33,042 nt of DNA from Pseudomonadota bacterium (GTDB lineage: Bacteria > Myxococcota_A > UBA9042 > GCA-2863065): NCBI GenBank assembly GCA_005776585.1, contig SXOX01000292.1, positions 1 to 33,042 of the forward strand, read 5' to 3'. Shown piece by piece: positions 23,300-31,079 of the stretch; within the stretch, counting starts at the first letter, position 1, and the number at the start of each line of letters is the position of its first letter. The notes under the pieces were generated by a model that saw only the letters and a program-made list of their open reading frames with translations, ran no database searches and was not told where the DNA came from. Both the position numbers and the translations under genes were made by a program.

Positions 23300-24475
23300 C
23301 TACGGCAACCAATCCAAGGACGACGCCACATGGCGCCGGCGGATGCCTTCGGAGACGAGCTCTTCGCCTGGCGCCTGGTCGATGACGGTGAATGAGTCCG
23401 GCGCAATGTCCTCGCGCACGCTGCGGATGACGCGCGTCGCGTGGCCTGCCGCGTGGCGGCCTGCCTTGATCTCGATCGCGTGAAGGCGCCCCTCCCGCTC
23501 GATCAGCAGATCCGCCTCACTGCCGGCAGCCGTGCGCCAGAAGTACGCGCCTGAATACGGGTGCCCGAGCCGCTCGCGGCGGATGAGGTCCTCGAGCACG
23601 AACGTCTCGAAGCTCGCGCCACGGCCTGGGTGCGTGTCGAGGGCCTCGTGCGTGCCGATGTTCAGCAGGTGGTGCAGCAGCCCCGTGTCGCGTAGGTACA
23701 GCTTCGGTGCTTTGACCAGGCGCTTGCCAATGTTCTTGAAGTACGGCGATAGACGCCGCACGAGGAACGTCGCTTCGAGGATGTCGACGTAGCGTCGGAC
23801 CGTGCCTTGCGCGACGCCGAGCGCGCCGGCGAGCTGACTGAGGTTGGCCATGCCGCCTTGCGCGTGCGCGAGCATCGTCAAGAGCCGGCGCATGAGCCGG
23901 GGATCGATTGACAGTCCGAGGAGGGCGAGGTCACGCTCGACAAACGTGCGCAGGTAGCTCTCCCACCAGTCTCGGAAGGAGCCACCGCGCTCGGAGGCGG
24001 TGAGAGCGTCCGGGAATCCACCGCAAAGCCACATCTCGCGCCACTCGCGCGGTCTGGGGCCGGTCGCGGCCTCGCTTGCTGTGAGCGGTTCGAGTTCGAT
24101 CACTCCGGCGCGCCCGGCGAGCGACTCGGCGACGTGGCGCACGACCGCGGGCTGCGCAGAGCCGAGGACGATGAAGCGGCCCATGCGCTCGCGATGCGCG
24201 TCGATCGCCCCCCGGAGCGCAGAAAAAATCGCCGGGACGGCCTGCGCCTCGTCGAGTACGAGGGCGCCGTCGCGAGCGCGGTCGTCGAGCTGAAGCCGTG
24301 GATCCTCGTCGAATCTCGCGCGCGTGGCCGGGTCCTCGAGATCGCAATACGTCGCACCAGGCAACGCCTGGCGAACGAATGTGGTCTTGCCCACCTGTCG
24401 CGGTCCGAGGACGACCACCGCTGGGAACTGCGCCGCGAGCGCGTGGAGGCGGTCAGCGGCGAGGCGTCGGAACAT
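23300..24475 (-). CDS. AAA ATPase with DUF4143 C-terminal domain (paralogue)
   Basis: This 391-residue protein has the same architecture as the gene at 21983-23173: Walker A 'LGPRQVGKTT' (residues 23-32), Walker B 'ALVLDEAQAVP', a helix-turn-helix-like segment ('LSQLAGALGVAQGTVRRY'), 'RLVKAPKLYLRDTGLLHHLL' of DUF4143, and a PD-(D/E)XK-like end with 'SEADLLIE' and 'AIEIKAGRH'. The start ATG 24475 lies inside one arm of an 11-bp inverted repeat that also holds the only Shine-Dalgarno-like AAGG, so expression may be controlled there. No partner toxin or antitoxin is recognised. The biological role of the family is unsettled; placement with nucleotidyltransferases, HipBA and an Rpn nuclease in the same window fits accessory DNA. 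Confidence 0.88.
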   Translation of the reverse strand: MFRRLAADRLHALAAQFPAVVVLGPRQVGKTTFVRQALPGATYCDLEDPATRARFDEDPRLQLDDRARDGALVLDEAQAVPAIFSALRGAIDAHRERMGRFIVLGSAQPAVVRHVAESLAGRAGVIELEPLTASEAATGPRPREWREMWLCGGFPDALTASERGGSFRDWWESYLRTFVERDLALLGLSIDPRLMRRLLTMLAHAQGGMANLSQLAGALGVAQGTVRRYVDILEATFLVRRLSPYFKNIGKRLVKAPKLYLRDTGLLHHLLNIGTHEALDTHPGRGASFETFVLEDLIRRERLGHPYSGAYFWRTAAGSEADLLIEREGRLHAIEIKAGRHAAGHATRVIRSVREDIAPDSFTVIDQAPGEELVSEGIRRRHVASSLDWLP

Positions 24476-24518
24476 TGCCTTGCATATTCACAGCCCGACT
24501 GCGGATCTGCAAGGCAAT
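24474..24518 (-). promoter_or_regulatory. 11-bp inverted repeat over ATPase start and ribosome-binding site
   Basis: ATTGCCTTGCA (24474-24484) and TGCAAGGCAAT (24508-24518) form a perfect inverted repeat with a 23-base spacer. Read on the minus strand, the second arm contains AAGG and the first two bases of the ATPase ATG. It could be an operator for a dimeric repressor, or an mRNA hairpin that hides the ribosome-binding site. The outer ATTGCCT matches the hipB operator arm (ATTGCCTG). Confidence 0.65.
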
Positions 24519-24554
24519 TGGACGCCGTTGCTCCTCGGGCCACACCCAGGCCCG

Positions 24555-25235
24555 TTACCGCACCCGCTCACATCGCTCGACCGTGAGCTGATACCCGCCG
24601 TCGTAGTCGAGCACGTGCCGGCCCGAGACCTTCCAGTACCGGTCCAATCCCCCGCCGTGCGCCCGTTGTTTGACCTCGTCGAGCGTCGCGTAGCACTGCA
24701 CGACGTCCTCCTTCTCTGGGGCCTCGTAGCGATTGGTGTACCCGTCTCGGACCCGCAGCGCCTCGCCGGGAGCCAGCCCCTGGGTCAACGGCGAGACCCG
24801 CTTTGGAGGCACGAGCCGGCCGGTCTCGACAGCGCACGTGTACGGCTCCGACGGGAATCGGGTGTACTCGGCGACCGACTCGACCCCGACAGAGCCGGCG
24901 ACGACGCCGGGCAACCGCACCTCGAAGCCGCCGTACGAGCGAAAGCCGAGCTCGCGTCGAAAGCGGCCCTGCCCATCGAGTCGTCCCAAGGGCACGAGCT
25001 TGGGTGCGGAGCGTTTCTCGATGACCATCGCATCGCCGAAGCCGACGCCTGTAGCCGACCAGTGGTTGCGACCGCGAATGCCCAGAACCTCCGCTCCGGC
25101 GTGGGGCGCGCCGGTTCGGCCATCGACGACCTGAAAGAAGACGAAGTATCGGCGCTGCCGCGTGACCCAAACGACGCGGGCGATGGGCAACGCGACGACG
25201 AGGAGGATGGCAATGACGTAGAGACCCTCCGTCAC
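24555..25235 (-). CDS. Single-pass membrane protein of unknown function
   Basis: This protein of about 226 residues has one N-terminal membrane segment ('GLYVIAILLVVALPIARVVW') followed by a soluble, beta-rich domain containing 'RRYFVFFQVVDGRTGAPHAG', 'ELGFRSYGGFEVRLPGVVAG' and a C-terminal 'HVLDYDGGYQLTVERCERV'. I do not recognise the family. GTG 25235 gives a GTGA overlap with the stop of the carotenoid-oxygenase gene; a GTG at 25250 would add five residues and is also possible. The overlap implies translational coupling with that gene, so the protein may anchor or assist the exported oxygenase, by inference. Confidence 0.75.
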   Translation of the reverse strand: MTEGLYVIAILLVVALPIARVVWVTRQRRYFVFFQVVDGRTGAPHAGAEVLGIRGRNHWSATGVGFGDAMVIEKRSAPKLVPLGRLDGQGRFRRELGFRSYGGFEVRLPGVVAGSVGVESVAEYTRFPSEPYTCAVETGRLVPPKRVSPLTQGLAPGEALRVRDGYTNRYEAPEKEDVVQCYATLDEVKQRAHGGGLDRYWKVSGRHVLDYDGGYQLTVERCERVR

Positions 25236-26773
25236 GCGCTCGGCACCCACAGCCCGTGAAAGCCGAACGGCACACGGCGCGGCAGCGTGATCCGCGCGAC
25301 CGGCGCGCCGCTGAACTTGGCGGCATCCAGGATCACCAGCTCCGAGCGCGCGCTCGCGGCGTCGTAGACGAACGACAGCAGCCAGCCGTCGTCCTCGTTC
25401 TTGGCGCCTGCGGCGGGCACGAAGAACGGCTCGTCGGGCTGTCGCCCCTTGCCGAGATCCCAGTTGGCCGTGTTGCCGGTCGTCACGTCGAATTTGTGCA
25501 GCCGTTGAATTTGCCCGGTGACGAGAGCGCCGTTCGTGCTGTCGTTGGGCTCGAGCCCATAGCCGAAGCGGTGCTTACGGCCGCGCACGCTGTTCGTGAC
25601 GCTCGGGAACTCGAAGTTCACGTCGCCGAGCGCGCCCTCGCTGACCTTGTTGGTCTTGAGATCGAGGGTCCAGCGCCAGAGCTTGGGGCTCTCGGCGATG
25701 GTCGTGGGCTCGTCCACCCAGAGCTTGTTGACCCGGCAGCCTTCGACGACGACCTGGTCGGGCCCCGCGTCGTAGACGTTGAGGATGTGAAACACGTAGC
25801 ACGGCGAAACATCGAGCCAAACGATGTCCTTGCCGTCGCCGTCACGCTTGCAGACTCCAATCCGGCCGCCGTAGTCGTTGCTCCACTTGTAGGGGAACTG
25901 GCCCTTGAGCGCGAAGCCGAGGTCGAAGATGACCGGCAGGTCCAGGAACACTGCGCGCGTCTCGGTGATGGCGAAGTCGTGCATCATGCTCGCGCCCTTC
26001 ACCGCGATCTCGACCGAGGAGACCAGCGCGCCCGCCTTATCCACGCGATGGAGGGTCAGATACGGCGGCAGCGCCGCGTAGCCGTGGAAGTACATCTCGC
26101 CAGTGACCGGATCGATCTTGGGGTGCGCCGTCATCGGGCGCGCGAGCTTCTTGCCGAAGTCCCAGAGCCCCTTGCTCTCGAGGTCCGGCGTGACCTCGAA
26201 CGGCAGCGCGACCTCGTAGAGCGCCAGCACCTTCCCGGCGTGGTGGACGAGCGCCGTATTGGCCTGCGTATCGAGGATGCTCGGCGGGAGGCCCGGCTGG
26301 GACTGGGACTTGCCGGCCAGCAGATCGGTCTTGGCCCACCGATTGCGGTACCAGACGGCCTTGCCCTTCTCCAGGCGCACGCCGTGCAGCATGCCGTGAC
26401 CAAGGAACCAGTGGGTCGAGTCCTCCTTTGTTGGGTTGGGGCCCGTGCGCAGGTAGGTGCCGGTGAGCTCGGGCGGGATGCTGCCTTGGACCTCCAGGCT
26501 CGTGCTCTCGATCTCGTCGGTCACCGGGCCGTAGTTGCCTTGGAGCCACCAGGGGCCGGTCGAGCGCAGGTTCGCGTCCGTCCACACATCTGCGGCGCCG
26601 ACCTCTGCGCCGACCTCTGCGCCGACCTCTGCCAGCACGGCCGAATCCGTCACACCGGCGTCAATCGCGGCCGTGACGGCGGGGTCGTTCGTGGCACACC
26701 CGCCCAGCCAGCGCGTGCCGAGGGTCCCAAAGGCCGCGACGCCCGAGACCTGCATGAAGCTCCGTCGATTCAT
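25232..26773 (-). CDS. Carotenoid-oxygenase-family Tat lipoprotein
   Basis: This 513-residue protein belongs to the carotenoid cleavage dioxygenase family (seven-bladed propeller, non-heme iron). The four iron-binding histidines are all visible: 'TAHPKID' near residue 216, 'SMMHDFAI' near 265, 'YVFHILNVYD' near 329 and 'FGFHGLWVPS' near 505. These enzymes split carotenoids, stilbenes or related alkenes with O2; the substrate here is not evident. The N-terminus is unusual: 'MNRRSFMQVSGVAAFG' is a twin-arginine signal followed by the lipobox 'LGGC', so the folded enzyme is probably exported and lipid-anchored. An acidic linker with a 12-bp tandem repeat follows. ATG 26773 is preferred over the longer frame from 26977 because an AGGAG site lies about 10 bases upstream and the Tat motif begins there. 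Confidence 0.92.
   Translation of the reverse strand: MNRRSFMQVSGVAAFGTLGTRWLGGCATNDPAVTAAIDAGVTDSAVLAEVGAEVGAEVGAADVWTDANLRSTGPWWLQGNYGPVTDEIESTSLEVQGSIPPELTGTYLRTGPNPTKEDSTHWFLGHGMLHGVRLEKGKAVWYRNRWAKTDLLAGKSQSQPGLPPSILDTQANTALVHHAGKVLALYEVALPFEVTPDLESKGLWDFGKKLARPMTAHPKIDPVTGEMYFHGYAALPPYLTLHRVDKAGALVSSVEIAVKGASMMHDFAITETRAVFLDLPVIFDLGFALKGQFPYKWSNDYGGRIGVCKRDGDGKDIVWLDVSPCYVFHILNVYDAGPDQVVVEGCRVNKLWVDEPTTIAESPKLWRWTLDLKTNKVSEGALGDVNFEFPSVTNSVRGRKHRFGYGLEPNDSTNGALVTGQIQRLHKFDVTTGNTANWDLGKGRQPDEPFFVPAAGAKNEDDGWLLSFVYDAASARSELVILDAAKFSGAPVARITLPRRVPFGFHGLWVPSA
26597..26632 (-). repeat. 12-bp tandem repeat in oxygenase linker
   Basis: Three exact copies of a 12-bp unit (GCCGACCTCTGC on the plus strand) encode repeated A-E-V-G blocks in the linker just after the lipidated Cys of the carotenoid-oxygenase lipoprotein. 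The unit keeps the reading frame, so slippage would change only linker length. Confidence 0.9.
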
Positions 26774-26792
26774 GGTGCTTGGCTCCTGTTTC

Positions 26793-28337
26793 CTATTTAC
26801 GTGTCCCATAGATGTAGCCCCAGATGTCGAGCACCGTGAGACGTCGCTCGCCGGCCTCCGTGCGCATGGCCGTCCACGCGGCGCTCCAGTCGGTGCGCAG
26901 CGGCAGATACCGCGCCGGCCAGGGCAGGGCGGCGGTGAGCTTGCTCCGCTCCCGAGCGATCTCCTCGTCCGTCTCACGGCTCTGGAAGTAGACCCACGCG
27001 TTGCGGTCGCTCTCGGGGAGGCCGATTTGGACGGCCGGGTTCAGCTCGGCGCTCGCGTTCGGAAATCGCACGTACCAGCGCTCGTCGACGGGCACGTGCC
27101 ACTGCGCCACGAGCCGGGTCCCGGCAAACAGCACGAGTGCGACCGAGCCGACCGCAACCACGCGCCGCATGAGCCACGGGCCGCGCTCGCCGAGGTCCCG
27201 GAGCCCCACGCCGAGGCACGCCATCAACGGCGGCCAGGCGAGGAGCATGAAGGTCATCTTGACCTCCTCCCAGTTCTCTTGCGGACCGAACAGCGCGAAC
27301 AGCGGGAGACCCCAGCCGATGAACAGCAGCGCCGTGGCGCGCTGGGTGAACCAGAGGCGCCCCAGGCCGAGAGCGGTGATGGCCGCGCCGAGCAGGCCCA
27401 ACGCGCGCAGCGTGACGAGCGGAAACAGCAGGTAGGTCGGAAACGCAAAATGCGGCGTCCGGACCAAGGTATCGTGGAAGGGCCAGTTGAACAGGCCGTT
27501 GAAGCGGAACTCGGCGCCCGTCAGCGGCATGTGGTGGACGAACTCGGGTCGAAAGCCGTCGTAGTGCGCGTACTGGCTGGGGTGCAGCAGCGGGTCGCCG
27601 AACGCGAACCACTTCCAGTGAAAGATCGGGAGCATGGCGATGAGCGTGGCCACTCCGAGCACGACCAGCGACGTGAAGCGGCGCACGAAGGGATCGGCGC
27701 GCGCTTCCGGTCGAAAGAGCCACCACGCCGCCAGCGCGGGGACGAAGCAGACGGCCTCTTCGCGCATGCCGCCGATGACGCCCAGCAGCCCGCCGACGAG
27801 CCACGCGCGCCCGGTCGGGAGCAGGGCCTCACGGAGCAGCAAGAGCACCAGCGGGAGCACGAGCAGGTTGGGATTGAGCCGCTCGATGGAGAGCACGAAC
27901 GGGTTCCACGCGAACGCGAGCCCGGCCGTGAGCGCGGAGAGCGTCGCGTCGGGGCGCAGCGTGCGGACGACCAACGCGGTGAGGGGCACGAGCATCGCCA
28001 GGGAGAGCGCGAAGAGCACGCGGAAGCCGAGCATGCCGAACGCAGCGAAATAGGGCGCCGCGAGAATGCCCGAGCCCATGCGCTGATCCTTGGTGATGAT
28101 GCCGTAGCTCGCCTTGGACACGAGGTCGTCGGGGAGCGCGCCGGAGAGCGCGTAGGTCCAGGCGGGCGAGCCGTCTTTGAGCACGAAGTCGATGGGCGCG
28201 CCGTTCATGAACATCGCGGGGGCCGTGATGTAGGTGTCCCAGTAGCCGTGACAAGGGCCTTCGAAGCGCACGAGCCCGAGCGCGAACGTGGCGGCCGTGG
28301 CGAGGCCGAGCCCCCAGGCGAACGCGCGGGGGCTCAT
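26793..28337 (-). CDS. Polytopic membrane protein, likely GT-C-type glycosyltransferase
   Basis: This 514-residue protein has about ten hydrophobic segments, starting with 'GLGLATAATFALGLV', and a short loop 'GYWDTYITAPAMFMNG' after the first, where GT-C glycosyltransferases carry catalytic acidic residues. A soluble tail of about 90 residues follows the last membrane segment. It is not recognised as a named family; GT-C fold is inferred from layout and from its neighbour. ATG 28337 overlaps the stop of the GT2 gene (ATGA), so both are made together. GT2 enzymes of the dolichol-phosphate-mannose type make the lipid-linked sugar that GT-C enzymes use, which would make this pair a two-step glycosylation module. 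Confidence 0.8.
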   Translation of the reverse strand: MSPRAFAWGLGLATAATFALGLVRFEGPCHGYWDTYITAPAMFMNGAPIDFVLKDGSPAWTYALSGALPDDLVSKASYGIITKDQRMGSGILAAPYFAAFGMLGFRVLFALSLAMLVPLTALVVRTLRPDATLSALTAGLAFAWNPFVLSIERLNPNLLVLPLVLLLLREALLPTGRAWLVGGLLGVIGGMREEAVCFVPALAAWWLFRPEARADPFVRRFTSLVVLGVATLIAMLPIFHWKWFAFGDPLLHPSQYAHYDGFRPEFVHHMPLTGAEFRFNGLFNWPFHDTLVRTPHFAFPTYLLFPLVTLRALGLLGAAITALGLGRLWFTQRATALLFIGWGLPLFALFGPQENWEEVKMTFMLLAWPPLMACLGVGLRDLGERGPWLMRRVVAVGSVALVLFAGTRLVAQWHVPVDERWYVRFPNASAELNPAVQIGLPESDRNAWVYFQSRETDEEIARERSKLTAALPWPARYLPLRTDWSAAWTAMRTEAGERRLTVLDIWGYIYGTRK

Positions 28338-29023
28338 CGCACCCGCTCGCGCACGATGGTCCAGAGGATGCGCAGGCCGTTGCGGACGCGCTTGAAGTCG
28401 GTCGTGCCCGCCTGGCGCCGCTCGCGCGTGACCGGCACCTCGACGACGCGAAAGCCGCGACGGATGACCTGGGCGAGCATCTCGGTCTCGATCTCGTACT
28501 CCGTGCTGCGCAGCGGCAGACCGCGCACGACGTCGCCGCGAAACGCGCGAAAGCCGGCCTGGCTGTCGGTCACGCGGCGCCCGTAGAGGGCGGCGAAGAG
28601 GCCCGTGAACGCGAGGTTGCCGACCAGGTTCGGCGCGCTGATGGCGCCGCGTCGCAGCGTGCCCAGGAAGCGAGAGCCGTTGACGAGCGCCACGTCCGGG
28701 CCGTCGGCCGCGCGCGCCAGCAGCAGCGGGATCTCGGCCGGATCGTCTTGCCCGTCCGCGTCGAGGAAGACGACCCACTCGCCGCGCGTCGTAGGGATCC
28801 CGGCCCGGAGCGCGGCGCCCTTGCCCTGATTGCGGTCGAGCCGCAGGACCGTGGCTCCCGCAACGCGCGCCGCCTCCGCGGTGCCGTCACTCGAGCCGTC
28901 ATCGACGACCAGGACCTCCGCGCACTGCGGTCCCAATGCCTCGCGGGCACCGCGCACAACGTTCGCGATGGTCGCGGCCTCGTCGTGGGCAGCGATCACC
29001 ACGCTCACGCTGGGGGCAGTCAC
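28334..29023 (-). CDS. GT2 family glycosyltransferase (DPM-synthase-like)
   Basis: This 229-residue protein is a family 2 glycosyltransferase: 'VSVVIAAHDEAATIANVV' at the N-terminus, 'LVVDDGSSDGT' for the nucleotide, 'RNQGKGAALRAGI', and the DxD metal motif in 'VVFLDADGQDDP' near residues 85-94. 'DSQAGFRAFRGD' and 'YEIETEMLAQVIRRGFRVVE' match the polyprenyl-phosphate sugar transferase group. The likely reaction is transfer of a sugar from a nucleotide sugar to polyprenyl phosphate at the inner membrane. It starts at GTG 29023, three bases after the stop of the NifU-like gene, and its stop overlaps the start of the polytopic membrane protein. Confidence 0.92.
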   Translation of the reverse strand: MTAPSVSVVIAAHDEAATIANVVRGAREALGPQCAEVLVVDDGSSDGTAEAARVAGATVLRLDRNQGKGAALRAGIPTTRGEWVVFLDADGQDDPAEIPLLLARAADGPDVALVNGSRFLGTLRRGAISAPNLVGNLAFTGLFAALYGRRVTDSQAGFRAFRGDVVRGLPLRSTEYEIETEMLAQVIRRGFRVVEVPVTRERRQAGTTDFKRVRNGLRILWTIVRERVR

Positions 29024-29026
29024 CGG

Positions 29027-29404
29027 TCAGGCCCCAACGCGCTTCCGGTAGTCGGCGATGGCCTCATGCAGCGCCGTCGGGCTGATCATGGAGCAGGCCA
29101 TCTTCGCCGGAGGGACACCGCCGAGCGCCTTGGCCACGGTCTCTTTGCCGAGCCCGAGCGCGGCGTCGAGCGACTGGCCCAAGACGAGCTCCGTCGTGAC
29201 GCTGGCAGCCGCGATGCACGCGACGCAGCCCTGCGCCTTGAAGCTCGCGTCGATGACGGTGAGGCCCGCGGCGTCGACCTTGATGTAGAACTCGACGACG
29301 TCCGAACACGACGGGTTGATGGCCCGGCCCACGCCGTCCGCGTTGGCCATGGCGCGGGCATTGCGCGGCTTGCGGAAGTGGTCGAGGATTTCGCGCGAGT
29401 ACAC
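29027..29404 (-). CDS. NifU/IscU-type iron-sulfur scaffold
   Basis: This 125-residue protein is an IscU/NifU N-terminal-type Fe-S scaffold. The three cluster-ligand cysteines are in place: Cys33 in 'NPSCSDVVEF', Cys60 in 'AQGCVACIAAAS' and Cys104 in 'KMACSMISPTALHEA', with Asp35 after the first. Two features differ from E. coli IscU: an extra Cys63 and Ala103 where a His usually sits before the third Cys, while Lys101 is kept. It starts at GTG 29404 with GGAGG just upstream. No cysteine desulfurase or HscBA chaperone gene adjoins it; instead it leads a glycosyltransferase operon. It may serve a general Fe-S role from a split locus. Confidence 0.9.
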   Translation of the reverse strand: MYSREILDHFRKPRNARAMANADGVGRAINPSCSDVVEFYIKVDAAGLTVIDASFKAQGCVACIAAASVTTELVLGQSLDAALGLGKETVAKALGGVPPAKMACSMISPTALHEAIADYRKRVGA

Positions 29405-29467
29405 GGGCCCTCCAGCGCCGGAATGTGCCGAGTCGCGCGGCGGGGGTCAACTTGCGAAAGGAACGAC

Positions 29468-30127
29468 ATGGCGACGACCGCGCTTCTCCTGGGCTCGACG
29501 GGGCTCGTCGGTGGCTGCCTGCTCCGGCGGCTGCTGGCTGCACCGGGCATCGATCGCGTCATCGCGCCGACCCGACGGCCGCTCGAGGTCGGGCACCCCA
29601 AGCTCCAAAACCAGGTCATCGACCTCCAGGGCCCGCTCGATGGCCCGGAGCTGCAGGCTGACGACGTCTATTGCGCCCTGGGCACGACCATCAAGACCGC
29701 GGGCTCCAAGGAGGCGTTCCGCGCGGTGGACTACGACCTGCCGCTGCGCTTTGCGCGAGGGCAGCGCGAGCGGGCCGGCAAGCGGTTCTTCCTGGTCTCG
29801 TCCATGGGCGCGAGCGCGACGTCCAGCATCTTCTACAGCCGCACCAAGGGCGAGGTGGAACGCGACCTGGCCGCGGAGGGCTTCAAGGCCGTCATCGTGG
29901 CGCGCCCGTCCATCCTGGCGGGCCACCGCGCGGAGAGTCGACCCATGGAGCGGGCCGCGCTCTGGCTGGCGCCAGCCTACGACAACCTGCTCTGGGGGCC
30001 GCTGCGCAAGTACCGCTCGATTCAGGCCGACGCGGTCGCGGCTGCGCTCCTCGCACTCGCCGGAGACGTGCTCTCAGGCACGCGCATCGTGCTGTCCGAC
30101 GAGCTGCAGGCGCTCGCGCAGCGCTGA
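29468..30127 (+). CDS. Rossmann-fold NAD(P)-binding oxidoreductase (HTATIP2-like)
   Basis: This 219-residue protein is an atypical short-chain dehydrogenase of the HTATIP2/NAD(P)-binding type. 'ALLLGSTGLVGGCLLRRLLA' is the GxxGxxG nucleotide-binding motif, and 'YSRTKGEVERDLA' holds the Tyr-x3-Lys catalytic pair, preceded by 'FLVSSMGASA' with the Ser. The C-terminal part 'IVARPSILAGHRAESRPMER' is typical of this group. The substrate is unknown. ATG 29468 has AAAGGA about 6 bases upstream. It is divergent from the NifU-like gene, with 63 bp between them for two promoters. Confidence 0.88.
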   Translation: MATTALLLGSTGLVGGCLLRRLLAAPGIDRVIAPTRRPLEVGHPKLQNQVIDLQGPLDGPELQADDVYCALGTTIKTAGSKEAFRAVDYDLPLRFARGQRERAGKRFFLVSSMGASATSSIFYSRTKGEVERDLAAEGFKAVIVARPSILAGHRAESRPMERAALWLAPAYDNLLWGPLRKYRSIQADAVAAALLALAGDVLSGTRIVLSDELQALAQR

Positions 30128-30194
30128 GCGACGCGCACGACTGCCGCTCGTCGCGCCCCTGCGCACATCCCGGTTTCCACGCACCCTCAGCCCC

Positions 30195-31076
30195 ATGACT
30201 GCGCGCTCGCTGATGCCCCCGCGCCCGATCGACCCGCTGGTCGACTACGCCTTCAAGCGCGTGTTCGGGACGGTCGCGACGATACCGCTGTGGCGTCATT
30301 TCCTGAACAGCATCATCAAGCCGCAAGTGCCGTTCGCGGAGCTGACGCTGCTGAACCCGATGAACGAGCGCGAGTTCGAGGAGTCCAAGCTCACGGTCGT
30401 GGACGTCAAGGCGCGCGACGCGGACGGTCGCGTGGTCCAAGTCGAGGTACAGCTGCTCACGCACGCGGCGCTGACGGCTCGAATGCTGTACACCTGGGCG
30501 GAGATCTATCGGAATCAGATGACGCGAGGCGACGACTTCGACGCGCTGTTCCCGGTCGTGAGCGTGTGGATCGTCGCGTCGTCGTTTCTTCCGGGGACGG
30601 CGTGCCACAGCCGGTTCGAGCTGCTCGACCGGTCGAGCCTGGTTCGGCTGAGCGATCACGTGGAGTTTCACGTCCTCGAGCTGCCGAAGGCGATGCCCGG
30701 CTTGGCGGAGGAGGACGCTTGGATACACTTCCTGAAGGAGGCCGGGGCGTGGACGGAGCTTCCTCACCCCCTGGCCGCGATCGCTGAGTTGAGGGACGCC
30801 ATGGCAATCTTGAACGACATCTCTCAGGGTGAAGCCGACTACGAGCTGTACGCTCGCCGGTTGTACCTACAGCGCCTGGAGGCCACGGTCCAGAAGCGCT
30901 TGGCCCGGCTGGAGGACGCCGAGCGCCAGATCGCGGCCGCTGAGCATCAGATTGCGGCCGCTGAACAGGCCGCCGCGGCCGCTGAGCAGACCGCCGCTGA
31001 GAACGCGCGGCGTGTCGAGGAGCTCACCGCCGAGAACGCGCGGCTTCGGGCTCAAGTGGCGCCGCAAGGGGACTGA
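30195..31076 (+). CDS. Rpn-family PD-(D/E)XK nuclease with coiled-coil tail
   Basis: This 293-residue protein matches the Rpn/PD-(D/E)XK transposase-like nuclease family: it opens with 'PLVDYAFKRVFGT' and has the catalytic core 'LTVVDVKARDADGRVVQVEV' near residues 65-84, followed by 'QLLTHAALTARMLYTWAEIY'. E. coli RpnA is a DNA endonuclease that promotes recombination, and related proteins act in phage defence. The last 60 residues form a coiled coil with a duplicated 'AEHQIAAAEQ' block and a heptad-like 'ENARRVEELTAENARLRAQV'. ATG 30195 was chosen as the first Met before the conserved region; a 67-bp gap separates it from the oxidoreductase gene. It ends 3 bp from the convergent decarboxylase gene. 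Confidence 0.88.
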   Translation: MTARSLMPPRPIDPLVDYAFKRVFGTVATIPLWRHFLNSIIKPQVPFAELTLLNPMNEREFEESKLTVVDVKARDADGRVVQVEVQLLTHAALTARMLYTWAEIYRNQMTRGDDFDALFPVVSVWIVASSFLPGTACHSRFELLDRSSLVRLSDHVEFHVLELPKAMPGLAEEDAWIHFLKEAGAWTELPHPLAAIAELRDAMAILNDISQGEADYELYARRLYLQRLEATVQKRLARLEDAERQIAAAEHQIAAAEQAAAAAEQTAAENARRVEELTAENARLRAQVAPQGD

Positions 31077-31079
31077 GCG

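Noticed and set aside
26535..28586. Long plus-strand frame of 683 codons
   Set aside because: It lies opposite the membrane protein and oxygenase genes, has an Arg/Glu/Gln-rich composition typical of antisense frames in GC-rich DNA, and has no motif.
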